Shown: positions 10,622-22,887, counted from the stretch's first letter. The stretch: DNA of 64,000 nt from Homarus americanus (GCF_018991925.1 NW_024735312.1:85001-149000), one strand, 5' to 3'. The notes: a model not told the origin generated them from the letters alone. Numbers and translations: made by a program.

Positions 10622-12313
10622 CACCACCCATCCTCTACTCCTTTACTGTGATGACATCCATACATTCTCCTAGAAGGTGGTAGCCGAGGCTAAGTGGAGA
10701 AGGATGTAGGTGTGGTATGGCGGGAGAATTAGTAGCGCGTGTCCCCGAGACTCGAGGGAGCCAGCTGTCCTGCTCATGATATCCGGATCTCGACAGCTCC
10801 CACGGCCGCCGCCTAGACGGCCCGTAACGGCACTTCGCGGCTCACCCCCACTTATCATGTACCGTAAATACACGCCCCCTTTTTGTGATCACAATAAATA
10901 AATTGGTAACCATTTTTGCCATCTAGAAAACACAGCATAAGAGAAATTGTAAACAAATAGTTATTATATCATCAAGCAAGGTACACCACTTGCTGCGCTA
11001 CCACCTCACACTCCCTGACCACTTATGAATCAACCCTGTACAATGTATGCGGGATTTGAACATGAGGCGCACAAGGGAATTATGACTTGCTTTTCATTGT
11101 GGGCGTGTTTCGGGAGATGTGGAATGCCAGCGTGGGCTTGGGCATTAGATAATGGTCAACGATGGGCCTTGAACCATATTTTTGGTATATATAAAAACCT
11201 CGTGAAACCCCAGCGGTCCGCTAGGCAGGTGATGCCGGATGTTGTACACGGATCTACTCCCCTCTGGCATTGTTAGTCGCTGCTTATCCCGTGGCTCCCT
11301 ACCAAGGTCTAGTTTTGTTACCTGGGCTAAAAACGGCACCACATACCGCATCGCTCTTATATCACACCCAGGTTGCGTGTTTGGGTCTTATTGTGTGGCC
11401 ATGAGGATGTAGTGTCTTGATGAGTGGTTGTAGTGTACTTAGATTGTTAAGTAGAGTTATGTCAGATCGTGGTGTGTTTCTCTAGGCAGGCAGACGAGGG
11501 CTTGTTGTGGGATTGTGCCACCCTGCTTGCTTGCTGCAGGTATACCCACACAGTAATAATTGTAAGTCAGTGTGGAGTAGGATGCTGCGTGGACGACGTG
11601 TCAATGAAGGACAGGCGTCTGTCTGTAGTATTATCTTTGGTTACTGTTCAAACTAATGCACAAGAAAGATGCAACTGGCTGGCTCGTGCATCACGTACAA
11701 CATGTTGAAAAATTATGAGTTGTGGTTAAGCAATTATCATATGTACTAGGTAGGTGTATTAACGAGTCCCGTGGCCTTGAAAATAATTGTTTTAAGTCTA
11801 CTCAAGCTTATAAGTTGTTATTGGCAGGGATGGGAGTGAGGTGGGGACACACCCACTTGTGGTTGTGAGTCACTCGGAACAGGTGAGCGTGTAGGTATTG
11901 TGTTTTGCTTCTGAAGCTTACATCATACGAGGCGGCCGCTGTAAGCAAAAGTCTGCCGTATGTTCGTGTGTCGTTTAGCCGTTATAAACGCATCATTATA
12001 CCGGTGGAGGGGAACGGCTGGCACTGTAGATTGTTAGTGCTGGATCTGTTAATCTGGTAGGAACCTTAATGTATGTGGTTACACTGGGGGCTGTAAGCTG
12101 ATTCCACAACTACGCGTACATGACCTGGTTATTAAGTTGTGGGGTAATTTTGTGCTCACATTATGTAGGTTAAGGCACTACCTCCAGGATACTGTCACTA
12201 CTTGGGAAGTACTGCATGCTAATTACCTTTACTCTATAGATGGGTATTGTTTTGATGTTTCTGACTGTGCCATGTTGCCGCTTTACTGAGACGATATGAA
12301 AAGGGTAGGTTAG
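10622..12313. other. Mixed unique DNA, no gene recognised
   Basis: 10680-10860 is CpG-rich and open on both strands without splice support. TATATATAAAA at 11186-11196 is a TATA-box-like word with no recognisable transcript downstream. 11700-12300 shows nothing distinctive. Confidence 0.55.
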
Positions 12314-12425
12314 TGATGGTGTCCCCGTGTGTGAGGCAGGTGGTGTCCCCGTGTGTGTGGCAGGTGGTGGTGGTGTCCCCGTGTGTGAGGCAGGTGGTGT
12401 CCCCGTGTGTGAGGCAGGTGGTGTA
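12314..12425. repeat. 24-bp tandem repeat, about 4 copies
   Basis: The unit is GGTGTCCCCGTGTGTGAGGC followed by AGGT. One copy is lengthened by extra GGT triplets. Confidence 0.92.
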
Positions 12426-12709
12426 GCTGGCGCAGACTGATAACACCATCTGACTGACCATGCACCTTCCCTGGCAGATATTGTCAGAGGATGTTAACAA
12501 CAGGTGACGAGTTTCTAGTAAATGTATAATATATTGTACGTGTAGATGTGGGATATATGTGTAGGTGTCGTAGATGAGTAGTGTAAGCATGACATATGAT
12601 TGTAGGTGATGAGTGTGTTAGGTAGAAGTGGGTGATGGATGCATTTTGGTGGATGTTATCATATGTAGATGACTTAAATGCTAGAGAAGTTCAGCTGTTG
12701 GGTTAATTG

Positions 12710-12870
12710 TAAGTGGGTATGGTAGGTGGGTGTGGGTACGGGTATGATAGGTAGTGTGGTTACGGGTATGGTAGAGTCGTGTGGTTATGGGTATTGTTTT
12801 GGTTATGGTAGGTGGGTATGGTCAGGGGTATGGTCAGTGGTGTGTGATAGATGACATGGTGGGGGTTAGG
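12710..12870. repeat. Degenerate G/T-rich repeat
   Basis: Words GGGTATGGTAGGTGG and GGGTATGATAGG recur with irregular spacing. 12426-12709 between arrays holds no gene I can see. Confidence 0.7.
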
Positions 12871-13195
12871 ACAGGTGGATATGGATAGGATGTGGATAAA
12901 TTATATGATAGATCAGATGTGTGGATAATGGATCTGTTACAAGGATGAAGGTAGTGGGTAATATTAACACGTAGATGGGTGTGGTGGGTGGCGTGTGGGT
13001 GATGGGGGTGGGGCCGGACAGGCACATACTTAGCACGTGTGGACTCCTGGGTGGCTGGGTTCACCTGCTTGATCAGAATTCCCAGCATCCGGCATCCCGA
13101 AGGACATTATCCCAGCTGAGTGTCCACGAGGTAACAGTCCAGCAGGGTTTGTTTACATTTATATACGGGCGGACGAGGCTGTGTGGACAGAAACG

Positions 13196-13510
13196 GAGGC
13201 GCGCTGTACGTGGGTGAGGCCGAGTGCATGAACACTGTACGTGGGTGAGGTCGAGTGGATGGACATTGTACGTGGGTGAGGTCGAGTGGATGGACATTGT
13301 ACGTGGGTGACGCTGTATGGATGGTAAATGACGCGGTGTGGACGTAGACAGGGATGCATGGGTGAAGGATTCTGGATGAACACCATGTAGGTGAAGGTGT
13401 ATGGATAAGGACTATACATAGGTGAAGCTGTGTGGATGAATACTATACATGGGTGAAGGTGTATGAATGAGGACTGTACATGGGTGAATACTAGGTGGGT
13501 GTATGTGTTT
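13196..13510. repeat. 31-bp minisatellite with graded decay
   Basis: The first three copies (13200-13310) are nearly identical: ACATTGTACGTGGGTGAGG then TCGAGTGGATGG. From 13320 onward copies diverge steadily (for example ACTATACATAGGTGAAG), keeping only GTGAAG and GGATGA words. 12871-13195 has no gene. Confidence 0.9.
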
Positions 13511-14735
13511 GAACGGGCATTGCGAGTGTGTTTCTATTTGTACTAGTCAGGTCAGTAGGTGGGTATGCAAGTGTTAGTCGGGCATTTAGTTAGGGTTAAT
13601 CCCAGACCTGACTCGATTATCACCACCCGTGTTCCAGCATTTACATATCGACCGAGAATCAAATGGCTGTATACATTGCTAGTCGTGTCACACTGTCACA
13701 CCCTCCTAAAATATACTTCCTGGAAATGATAAATTCACAGATAACAGATATATTTCGTTTATATCTTGTTACTGGGTTTGTTATTATGGTTTCTGATGGT
13801 ATATATTATCTTGTGTTGATTTAATTAGTTGGTTGGTTATCTATGTACGTTGTGTTATTTTGTGGCTCGTTGGTTGTTTTAAAAAGGCGATTTGAATCTC
13901 TTACTGTGTGCCAAGTTGTAGCTAAAGTTTTGAGGCTTGTGTAAATTATAATGGTTATATTGTGTTACAGTGGAATGTTAGATGTTACCAGGAAAAGATG
14001 TTACGCGGAAAAGCTGGTCTGTTATTAGGAAAAGTTGGTGCATCAGGCAGGCGTCGTGAGGTAGGTTGTGGCCGGTTGGGTGGGTGTGTGACGCGGTGTT
14101 GAAGTCTCTCAGCTGCTTGGCTTGGCTCTACTGATCCTACTTTCTTCTCTTCCATACTCATTCGTGAATACTTTCTTTCTCTCTACATCGTTTACACACA
14201 CATACTCACAGTGATGGTGGTAATGAGTTGGACTGGTTCTGTGGCGGACATAGGTGTCATTTTATTTACACCAGCATCCTGGTTGTAGAAAATGTGTTGA
14301 ATTATCCCACCTGGTAACACCACTGCCACGCTCTCTCGTAGTTAACACATCTTGTAGTGTATATTACTTGTGAATGATTTAATATATTGATAGTATAATT
14401 GTTGCGTCGCACAAAGGGCCGCTACTCCTGTTGAAAACGTAAACAGCCTAATTTTAGGTATTACGTACTTATTTTCTTGTTGTCCGTCCTTCTGACACAA
14501 GCATCCTGGATCCGGATTCAGAAATATTCGCAAGTTCATTTTTTTTCCTGGTACTGGAGATGACAGAACGAACGTCGTTATGTTAAGAGTGAGTGAGGGC
14601 CGCCACCATGCCTCGCTTTATTATGGTTCAGTCTGTACCATCCAGGTTTGGGGCATGAGGATTGTTGACACGAGAGGCTGAAGAGAAACCTGTGTGTAAG
14701 GGGACTGATTGTTATGGCCGATGGATGTGACAACA
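13511..14735. other. No gene seen
   Basis: Unique, moderately AT-rich DNA. A donor-like GAG|GTAGGT lies near 14060. No coding frame is convincing. Confidence 0.6.
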
Positions 14736-16580
14736 GTGACTGAGTAGTGACGGTTGTATGGTTGACAGTGTGTATGTGACGAGTTGACATGAGTGAAGGA
14801 GTGACCATGGTGAAGGAGTGATAGGAGTGAAGGAGTGACGGTTGTATGAGTGAAGGGTGACACTTGTATGAGTGACGGTTGTAAGTGAAGGAGTGACGGT
14901 TGTATGAGTGAAGGAGTGAGAGGAGTGATAGGAGTGAAGGTGACGGTTGTATGAGTGAAGGAGTGACACTTGATGAGTGACGAGTAGTGACTGTATGAGT
15001 GAAGGAGTGACGGTTGTATGAGTGAAGGAGGGTATGAGTGGGTGTATGAGTGAAGGAGTGACGGTTGAGTGAAGGAGTGATTGCACGGTTGTATGAGTGA
15101 AGGAGTGTAACGGTTGTGAGTGAAGGAGTGACACGAGTGACGGTGAGTGACATGAGTGAAGGGGACACTTGTATGAGTGAAAGAGTGACGGTTGTATGAG
15201 TGGAAGGAGTGACACTTGTGTGAAAGAGTGACGTTGTAGAGTGGAAGTGACACTTGTATGAGTGAAAGAGTGACGGTTGTATAGTGAAGGAGTGACACTT
15301 GTATGAGGAAGTATGAGTGACAGTATGAGTGAGGTTGTAGAGTGAAGGAGACACTTGTATGAATGACGGTTGTATGAGTGAAGGAGTGACGGTTGTATGA
15401 AGGAGTGACACGTGAGTATGAGTGAAGGAGTGACGGTTGCGGTGGAGTGAAGGAGTGAGTGTATGAGTGAAGGAGTGACACATGAGTGACGATTGCATGA
15501 GTGAATGAGTGACGGTTGTATGAGCGAAGGAGTGACGGTTGTAAGGAGTGAAGGAGTGACACTTGTATGAGTGAGTGACACTTGTATGAGTGACGGTAGG
15601 AGTGAAGGAGTGACACTTGTATGAGTGAAGGTGACACTTGGAGTGACACTTGTATGAAGGGTGACGGTTGTATGAGGAAGAGTGACACTTGTAAGGAAGT
15701 GACGGTAATGAGTGAAGGGTGACGGTTGTGAGTGACGGTGAAGGAGTGACACTTGTATGAGTGAAGGAGTGACGGTGAGTGAAGGAGTGACAGGAGTGAC
15801 GGTTGTATGAGTGAAGGAGTGACACTTGTGGAGTGAAGTGACACTTGTATGAGTAAGGAGTGAAGGAAGGGTGACAGTTGTATGAGTGAAAGAGTGACGG
15901 TTGTGACACTTGTATGAGTGAAGGAGTGAATGAGTGTTGTATGAGTGAAGGAGTGACGGTTGTAAGGAGTGAAGGAGGACACTTGTATGAGTGAAGGAGT
16001 GACACTTGTATGAGTGACGGTTGTATGAGTGAAGGAGTGACGGTTGTATGAGTTAAGGAGTGACGGTTTTATGAGTTACACTTGTATGAGTTGACACTTG
16101 TATGAGTGATGAGTGACGGTTGTATGAGTGAAGGAGTGACGGTTGTATGAGTGAAGGAGTGACGGTTGTATGAGTGAAGGAGTGACGGTTGTATGAGTGA
16201 AGGAGTGACACTTGTATGAGTGACGGTAGTATGAGTGAAGGAGTGACGGTTGTATGGGTGAAGAGGTGACACTTATATGAGTGACGATTTGTATGAGTGA
16301 AGGGAGTGACGGTTGTATGAGTTAAGGAGTGACGGTTTTATGAGTTAAGGGTGTACTTGTATGAGTGAAGGTAACACTTATGAGTAGGCAGTTGTATGAC
16401 ACTGAAGGAGTGACGGTTGTATGAGTGAAGGAGTGACGGTTGTATGGGTGAAGGAGTGACACTTGTATGAGTGACGGTTGTATGAGTGAAGGAGTGACGG
16501 TTGTATGAGTGAAGGAGTGACGGTTGTATGGGTGAAGGAGTGACACTTGTATGAGTGACGGTTGTATGGGTGAAAGAATA
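14736..16580. repeat. 23-bp minisatellite with two interspersed unit types
   Basis: The main unit is AGTGAAGGAGTGACGGTTGT followed by ATG. A second type replaces GACGGTTGT with GACACTTGT and often lacks the AAGGAG part, so the two types form longer irregular combinations. From about 16020 onward units are clean; 14900-16010 is full of small deletions. The minus-strand open frames with SLLHSY-type repeats are by-products of the repeat. Confidence 0.97.
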
Positions 16581-17460
16581 AGTAGGACGAATACAAGGCA
16601 GTACATTAAAGGTAAGAGGTCGTAGAGGTGGGTGACTCGCGGTATACAGCAGTGCTACACTGTCCTTCTGTGTGGGGGGAAACCCAGTAGTGCTGCGATA
16701 AGTCAACACATCCTGCTGTTCCTGTACTACCTCTCGTGTCGCGCCACACACACACACACGTGTTTTAAATTCTCCTGAACACTAATGTGCGATGTTAGGT
16801 TTTCAGAATTGTGTTATTTATGGTAATTAGTAAGTAGAGTTCAACGTTTGTTTGGGAACTGATGGAACCACTGACCAGGGTCACAGTCGTGTGTATATTG
16901 TTGGGAACACCTGGATCTCTTTCATTGTTTTGACGCCTTTGTTGAGTGACTGATTGACCCGTCGAAAAAACAATGCCTGACCGCTCGCTCGCGTGGCGTA
17001 CGATCAGAGCGGCATTAAATTCATATATGACCCATTTATGTATAGTAACTTTGTGATCGTCAGAAGTTAAATTTCAATTTCAACAGTTTATCCATATTAT
17101 AGGAAACGGGATCGTAGTGCTGTCACTCGGTACCCCTGGACAATATTACCAGAAACATTTGGCAGGAGTCTAAAGTCATTAGGAGTTATGATCTGCCAGC
17201 ATAGGCGAAAGGACACTATGGGGGCACCTTGTTCCCTGTGTGTAGATGTGTCAGTCAGGGGATCACATTTTTGGGTTTTGATCCGACTGACACACGCTTA
17301 GTCATTGATTACGGGTATTAGGAAATTTACGATAGGATTAGGGTGGATGGTGGAACGCTGATTGCCACCTGACAGACTGTTTTGTGGGGGCAGTTATTCA
17401 TTGTTTGTACCTAACAACCTGTTACCACAAGGGGAGATAAACAAGTCAGGTGGTCACTAA
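16581..17460. other. No gene seen
   Basis: Unique DNA. AAG|GTAAGA at 16609 is donor-like but has no supporting frame. A short CA run lies near 16750. Confidence 0.6.
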
Positions 17461-17462
17461 CT

Positions 17463-19056
17463 AGGGAGACAGTTACTGTAGTACTTCCACGAGGGAAGAC
17501 AGTTACTGTAGTACCTCCACGAGGGAAGACAGTTACTGTAGTACCTCCACGAGGGAAGACAGTTACTGTAGTACCTCCACGAGGGAAGACTGTTACTGTA
17601 GTACCTCCCACGAGGAAGACTGTTACTGTAGTACCTCCACGAGGGAACAGTTACTGTAGTACCTCACGAGGAACCAGTTACTGTAGTACCTCCACGAGGG
17701 AAGACAGTTACTGTGAGTACCTCCACGAGGGCAGTTACTGTAGTACCCTCACGGGGAAGACAGTTACTGTAGTGACACTTCCACGAGGAAGACAGTTACT
17801 GTAGTACCTCCACGAGGAAGACAGTTACTGTGAGTACCTCCGAGACAGTTACTGTGGCCTCCACGAGGGAGAAGACTGTTGCTGTAGTACCTCCACGAGG
17901 GAGGCAGGTTACTGTGAGTACCTCCACGAGGGAGACAGTTACTGTAGTACCTCCACGAGGGAAGGCAGTTACTGTATGAGTAGTACACTCCACGGGAGGC
18001 AGTTACTGTAGTACCTCCACGAGGGAAGACAGTTACTGTAGTACCTCCACGAGGGAAGACAGTTACTGTAGTACCTCCACGAGGGAAGACAGTTACTGTA
18101 GTACTTCCACGAGGGAAGACAGTTACTGTAGTACCTCCACGAGGGAAGACAGTTACTGTAGTACCTCCACGAGGGAAGACAGTTACTGTAGTACCTCCAC
18201 GAGGGAAGACAGTAACTGTAGTACCTCCACGAGGGAAGACAGTTACTGTAGTACCTCCACGAGGGAAGACAGTTACTGTAGTACCTCCACGAGGGAAGAC
18301 AGTTACTGTAGTACCTCCACGAGGGAAGACAGTTACTGTAGTACCTCCACGAGGGAAGACAGTTACTGTAGTACCTCCACGAGGGAAGACAGTTACTGTA
18401 GTACCTCCACGAGGGAAGACAGTTACTGTAGTACCTCCACGAGGGAAGACAGTTACTGTAGTACTTCCACGAGGGAAGACAGTTACTGTAGTACCTCCAC
18501 GAGGGAAGACAGTTACTGTAGTACCTCCACGAGGGAAGACAGTTACTGTAGTACCTCCACGAGGGAAGACAGTTACTGTAGTACCTCCACGAGGGAAGAC
18601 AGTTACTGTAGTACCTCCACGAGGGAAGACAGTTACTGTAGTACCTCCACGAGGGAAGACAGTTACTGTAGTACCTCCACGAGGGAAGACAGTTACTGTA
18701 GTACCTCCACGAGGGAAGACAGTTACTGTAGTACCTCCACGAGGGAAGACAGTTACTGTAGTACCTCCACGAGGGAAGACAGTTACTGTAGTACCTCCAC
18801 GAGGGAAGACAGTTACTGTAGTACCTCCACGAGGGAAGACAGTTACTGTAGTACCTCCACGAGGGAAGACAGTTACTGTAGTACCTCCACGAGGGAAGAC
18901 AGTTACTGTAGTACCTCCACGAGGGAAGACAGTTACTGTAGTACCTCCACGAGGGAAGACAGTTACTGTAGTACCTCCACGAGGGAAGACAGTTACTGTA
19001 GTACCTCCACGAGGGAAGACAGTTACTGTAGTACCTCCACGAGGGAAGACAGTTAC
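17463..19056. repeat. 30-bp minisatellite, right two thirds almost perfectly homogeneous
   Basis: The unit is GAAGACAGTTACTGTAGTAC then CTCCACGAGG. From 18001 to the end about 35 copies differ at only three bases (C to T at 18105 and 18465, T to A at 18214). The stretch 17600-18000 is instead broken by many deletions and insertions. Each unit contains ACAGTTACTGT, a perfect 5-bp stem around one T. Four of the six reading frames are open through the unit, so the long decapeptide frame on the minus strand (repeat NCLPSWRYYS) is not evidence of a protein. Confidence 0.98.
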
Positions 19057-19552
19057 TTATAATGACAAGTAACACGCTGCTGTTAATGTTGTGTTATGGG
19101 TGCATGGATATGTCGCAATATATACTCGTTGTTGTTTGAGTAAGTTACCATTTGTGTTCACCACATACACTGCAGGTAACGTCGTGTGCTTTAGTATGGT
19201 TGGCTTGGAGTAGACGTACTGCTGCAGTGAGTACTTTATTACAGCCAATGTCATTCTTATTGTTTTTATTATTATTATTATTCCTAGGTGACTTACAGGT
19301 GATGTTGTCGCCGGTGGTAGTAATAAATAATGGTAGAATCAATGTTCGTATATGAGTATGTGTTCGTGGTCAATAAGCCGTGACGGGCATATCACACGAA
19401 TTCGTAGAAGTGGAACAATTGATCACTGGCTAATGAAAGTTTTGGGTGTGATTGCACCATGAAGTTATTAGTGTGATTGATGAGTTCGTTCACTGTATCG
19501 CCAAGTACAACGAAGAACAGCGTGACTTGGCTCTTCCTTCATCTGGCGAATT
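19057..19552. other. No gene seen
   Basis: Unique DNA with a short ATT run near 19270. CAG|GTAACG at about 19175 is donor-like only. Confidence 0.6.
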
Positions 19553-19862
19553 ATCAGTGTGACTCCCTCCTGTCTTGTGTATTCGTGTTACAGTGTGACT
19601 CTCTGCCGTCTTCTGCATTCGCGTTACAGTGTTACTCCCTCTCTTCTGCATTCATGGTCGTGTTACAGTGTTACTCCCTCTCGTCTTCTGTATTCGCGTT
19701 ACAGTGTTACTCCCTCTTCTGTATTCGTGGTCGTGTTACAGTGTTACTCCTCGTCTTCTGTGTTCGTGTCGTGTTACAGTGCTACTCCCTCTCGTCTTCT
19801 GTATTCGTAGTCGTGTTGCAGTGTTACTCTCTCCAGTCTTTCGTGGTCGTGTTACCGTGTTT
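19553..19862. repeat. 36-42-bp tandem repeat, about 8 copies
   Basis: The unit is built from CGTGTTACAGTGTTACTCCC, TCTCGTCTTCTGTATT and an optional CGTGGT. Copies vary in length and sequence. Confidence 0.93.
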
Positions 19863-20992
19863 TTTTTATAATGTTTGTTATTGGCCGTGTTTCTGTGGTC
19901 ACTGGCCCGTGTATGTTGCATAGGAAATTAATAATAAATCAATAAAAGAATAAATAAATTACTAATATGATAATTGAAAATAAATAATACGAAATGGTAA
20001 TAATATTAAAGATACTCAGACCTTCGTAAAACAAAGGTCAGGTTGAGAGGTCTAGTCTTGTGACCTTCGACCCTTTATACATGAAGCAAGTAACACAAGT
20101 TCAAGTGTGTGTGTGTGTGTGTGTTGGCACTATAAATTTCGTATTGTAATTAAATAGGAAAGAATATTGAGCCCACATATTTTTATTTTGTGACCCGGAT
20201 AAAACTTATTAAGGGTGGATGTGTCGTTAGTTTAGAATATATAAACAACACCTGGATGTATTAGAGGAAGACACATAAGTTTGTTCTAGACCCACAACAA
20301 GTGTCATGACACATACTGTACGTGAACGATGGAGGGAGAAGAACGTGAAAGTCATTGTTTGGTAAATAGCGACAACAATACTTGTGTCCAGAGATCAATC
20401 GTCAGGTTTATTCTTCTTCCTAGATGTAAACATGTTTGTCGACAGGTTGCCTGCACATTAATATATTTTGTCTCAATTATATATTTCTCTCAAGTTTTGG
20501 CTTGCTGGTCTAACAGGTCATTTGAGGTGAAACCTGATTTAACAATAGGGGTTATTTATTGTTTTTTTTTGGGGGAGGGGGGTGGATTGTCTTGTATCTT
20601 AATTTCGATCCAAATATTGCATTCGCTCACCATATTAAAGATGTTGTATTTTAGAAAATGTAAAGCCTTCACATAAATTTCAGACGTTTGGGAAAAAAAA
20701 AGATCACCAGTAAAACTAGAAAATCGGCACAAATCGTATCTGGCAGCCGTCTATATTTTAACCAATAGTAAACCTACATACTGCAGTGTATAGTGCCATC
20801 CCGGAGTGTTGAGGCAGTAAATATATGACACCAAGTAACTATATTAACATATGAATATACTCACACAAAAAAGAAGAAAAGTATTGCCATGTCCTGGAAT
20901 AACTTAGGTGCGTTTTTTCCCCCAAGGAATGGAGAAGGGGGAGGAAGAGAGGGGAGAGGATTTCCTTGACACGGCATTTCCCGGTAGTGGCG
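19863..20992. other. AT-rich unique stretch with a short (GT)n
   Basis: 19920-20000 is made of AATAAA/AATAAT words. (GT)10 lies at 20104-20124. An ATG-started frame of 115 codons at 20329-20676 has no recognisable domain and is interrupted by homopolymers; I do not call it a gene. Confidence 0.55.
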
Positions 20993-21057
20993 TGACGTCA
21001 TCAGTCTTTACCGTCACGTGCTTGTGTCGTCACGCAGTTTTGATGGTGTTACGTCAT
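20993..21057. promoter_or_regulatory. bZIP/E-box cluster (CRE-like)
   Basis: A full CRE palindrome TGACGTCA (20993-21000), an E-box CACGTG (21015-21020) and TTACGTCAT (21049-21057) lie within 65 bases. Such sites are bound by CREB/ATF, PAR-bZIP and bHLH factors. No coding start follows closely; a CAG|GTAAGT donor lies about 330 bases downstream at 21379-21387. Confidence 0.4.
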
Positions 21058-21574
21058 ATGCGTCTCCAACTCATTTGCTTTTTCCTTATCAGTGAAATAA
21101 AAGAGGTGAGGCAGCGACCAGCCGAATAAAAAGGTCAAATCTGGAAAGATGGAAGATGTCGTCATTAACCCAGCGCTGCAGGCCGTGGGATAACTTCATT
21201 ATCTGTGCACTTCACGGTAGTGGTGACGGCATAAATATCCACCCCAAGGTTGTAATGAGTATGTGTGTTTGTGTAAGTGTGGATGTTGGGTGTAAGTGTG
21301 TGTGTGTGTAGAATGGTGTGGTGGTGGAGGTGTAGCAGTTGATATCCGGCAGACAACAAGAGGGGTGGGGGGCACCATCAGGTAAGTACAGTTTCCCGGG
21401 AAATGTGACTCTTTTACGGTGTGTCGTGGTGGCAGACAGCCAAGGCCACGCTGCCCACACTAGTACTTACCGCTTCCTTAATGGTAATTTATCCTTAAAC
21501 TCATACCTGAGTGATTATTAGAAGGAAGTGTGGAGGGGATGTGTATTTGTGTGTTTATGTGCACGCGAGAAGGA
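21058..21574. other. No clear gene; strong splice-donor-like site
   Basis: CAG|GTAAGT at 21379-21387 is a perfect donor. The frames before it lack an ATG that stays open to the donor, so only a non-coding 5' exon would fit. Short GT runs occur near 21295. Confidence 0.4.
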
Positions 21575-21599
21575 TGTGTGTGTGTGTGTGTGTGTGTGT
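21575..21599. repeat. (GT)n microsatellite
   Basis: About twelve uninterrupted GT dinucleotides. Confidence 0.95.
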
Positions 21600-21754
21600 A
21601 AGGAGGTTACACTGACGTTACGAAAGCCACATGGTGTTTTATTTTATTTATGGAGGCGGTCACTCCCCATGTACACAGTGGGACCTACACAGATACAGCT
21701 AAGTGTGTATCCTCTGTATTTTAGAACAGATTACAAAATATATTTTTTTTAGGG

Positions 21755-21985
21755 AGTTTTGCGGCCGAGTGGATACAACGCTCACTTCCTGTCCTGAGGG
21801 TCGCTGGTTCGATACAAGAGGGGGGGGGGAGGGGGCACTTAGTCCAGTCAGGTGTTAATGAGTATCTGGTTTTACAGTTAGAGATGGGTGAAGATGGAGT
21901 GCAGTACCGGCCACGCTGCCTCCTGGAGTACCAAAGGCTTAGTATACTGGGTGCTGTATCCACACTGTGCCTAATAGACCTATAG
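21755..21985 (+). mobile_element. tRNA-derived SINE-like element
   Basis: The head contains an RNA polymerase III A-box, GGCCGAGTGG (21763-21772), and a B-box, GGTTCGATAC (21806-21815), about 35 bases apart as in tRNA genes. GGCCGAGTGG is typical of tRNA-Ser/Leu. The rest does not fold as a tRNA: the B-box is followed by a G-run instead of the acceptor stem. The downstream body (GGTGTTAATGAGTATCTGG, TTTTACAGTTAGAGATGGG) resembles the non-tRNA part of arthropod SINEs. The 3' boundary is uncertain. Its age and activity cannot be told from one copy. Confidence 0.55.
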
Positions 21986-22072
21986 GACACCTTTTCACAT
22001 CGAATTTTGGCGTAGATAAAGTTGTGTGAGTGAGTGCGGGAAACTGACTACAAATTGAACTTGTATAATTAC

Positions 22073-22075
<3 letters not shown>

Positions 22076-22122
<47 letters not shown>
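22076..22122. repeat. (CT)n microsatellite
   Basis: About 23 CT dinucleotides without interruption. Confidence 0.97.
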
Positions 22123-22124
<2 letters not shown>

Positions 22125-22369
22125 AACACCTGGTGAAAGGAATCTTGTTAAACAGAAGCAGGTAAAAGAAACTTTACATCTCGTTTAATTGTTTTAAATT
22201 TCCAGAACGTCGACGTTTTGATAGTTAAAACCAGTGACTCACGTTGGCAGTCATACGTGCTTTCATCTCGTAATCTATAATGCCTGTGCGGTTTATATTC
22301 CCACAGATATCCAGAGCTGCCCCCACTTATTACCTCACCGGTTAGTTTTACGGTAGTCGGTATTCGCAG

Positions 22370-22695
22370 GTGAGGGGGAGCCGGAGGTGGTAAATGTCGG
22401 GGGAGGGAGGGAGGGAGAGGGGGGGATGGTAAATGGGGTTGAAATAAGGTGAACGAGATAGATGGGGGCTAAAGAGATAAACGAGGCAGTAAAGATAAGA
22501 AAGTGGGTAAGCGACATTGAAAAGAATGGGTTAAACGAAATAAAAATCCGAGTTAAGTAAGGTAAGAAAAAATGTAAATAAAAGAAGAAAACGTGAGATA
22601 CGCAAAGAAAACGAGATCAAAATAAAGGGAAACGAAAAAAAGGTGTAAAGAATATAAAGAAAAGGAAAAGAGGCGAAATTGAAGCAAAGAATAAC
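22370..22695. repeat. Purine-rich tract on the + strand
   Basis: More than 300 bases strongly dominated by A and G. It starts with GGGAGGGAGGGAGAGGGGGG (22400 region) and continues with AAAGAA/GATAAA words. There is no fixed period. The adjacent 22123-22369 has no gene. Confidence 0.75.
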
Positions 22696-22792
22696 CTTTT
22701 GTTTATTATTTTGTGGTGATATGAAGGTGTTGACGAGACAGTGAGCACGTTGTCTGCCCTGGGTTGTGGGTTGTCATATTCCCTCACCTGTA

Positions 22793-22887
22793 AGGAAGGA
22801 AGGAAGGAAGGAAGGAAGGGACAAGTGATGAAAAATAGTGGTGTATATTTTCTTAGTGTTTTATTTGTATAGTATCCATAGAAAAAG

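Noticed and set aside
11186..11196. TATATATAAAA as a promoter
   Set aside because: No transcript-like or coding sequence follows, and such words are common in AT-rich DNA.
14578..16005. 475-codon Ser/His/Tyr-rich minus-strand frame
   Set aside because: Translation of the 23-bp minisatellite; overlapping frames of similar length exist.
14736..16580. Possible CRISPR array
   Set aside because: Units are contiguous with no unique spacers of constant length, and the genome is eukaryotic.
17969..19075. 368-codon minus-strand frame of NCLPSWRYYS decapeptides
   Set aside because: The 30-bp unit lacks stops in four of six frames, so a long frame is automatic. It begins at GTG, not ATG, and has no unique coding sequence at either end.
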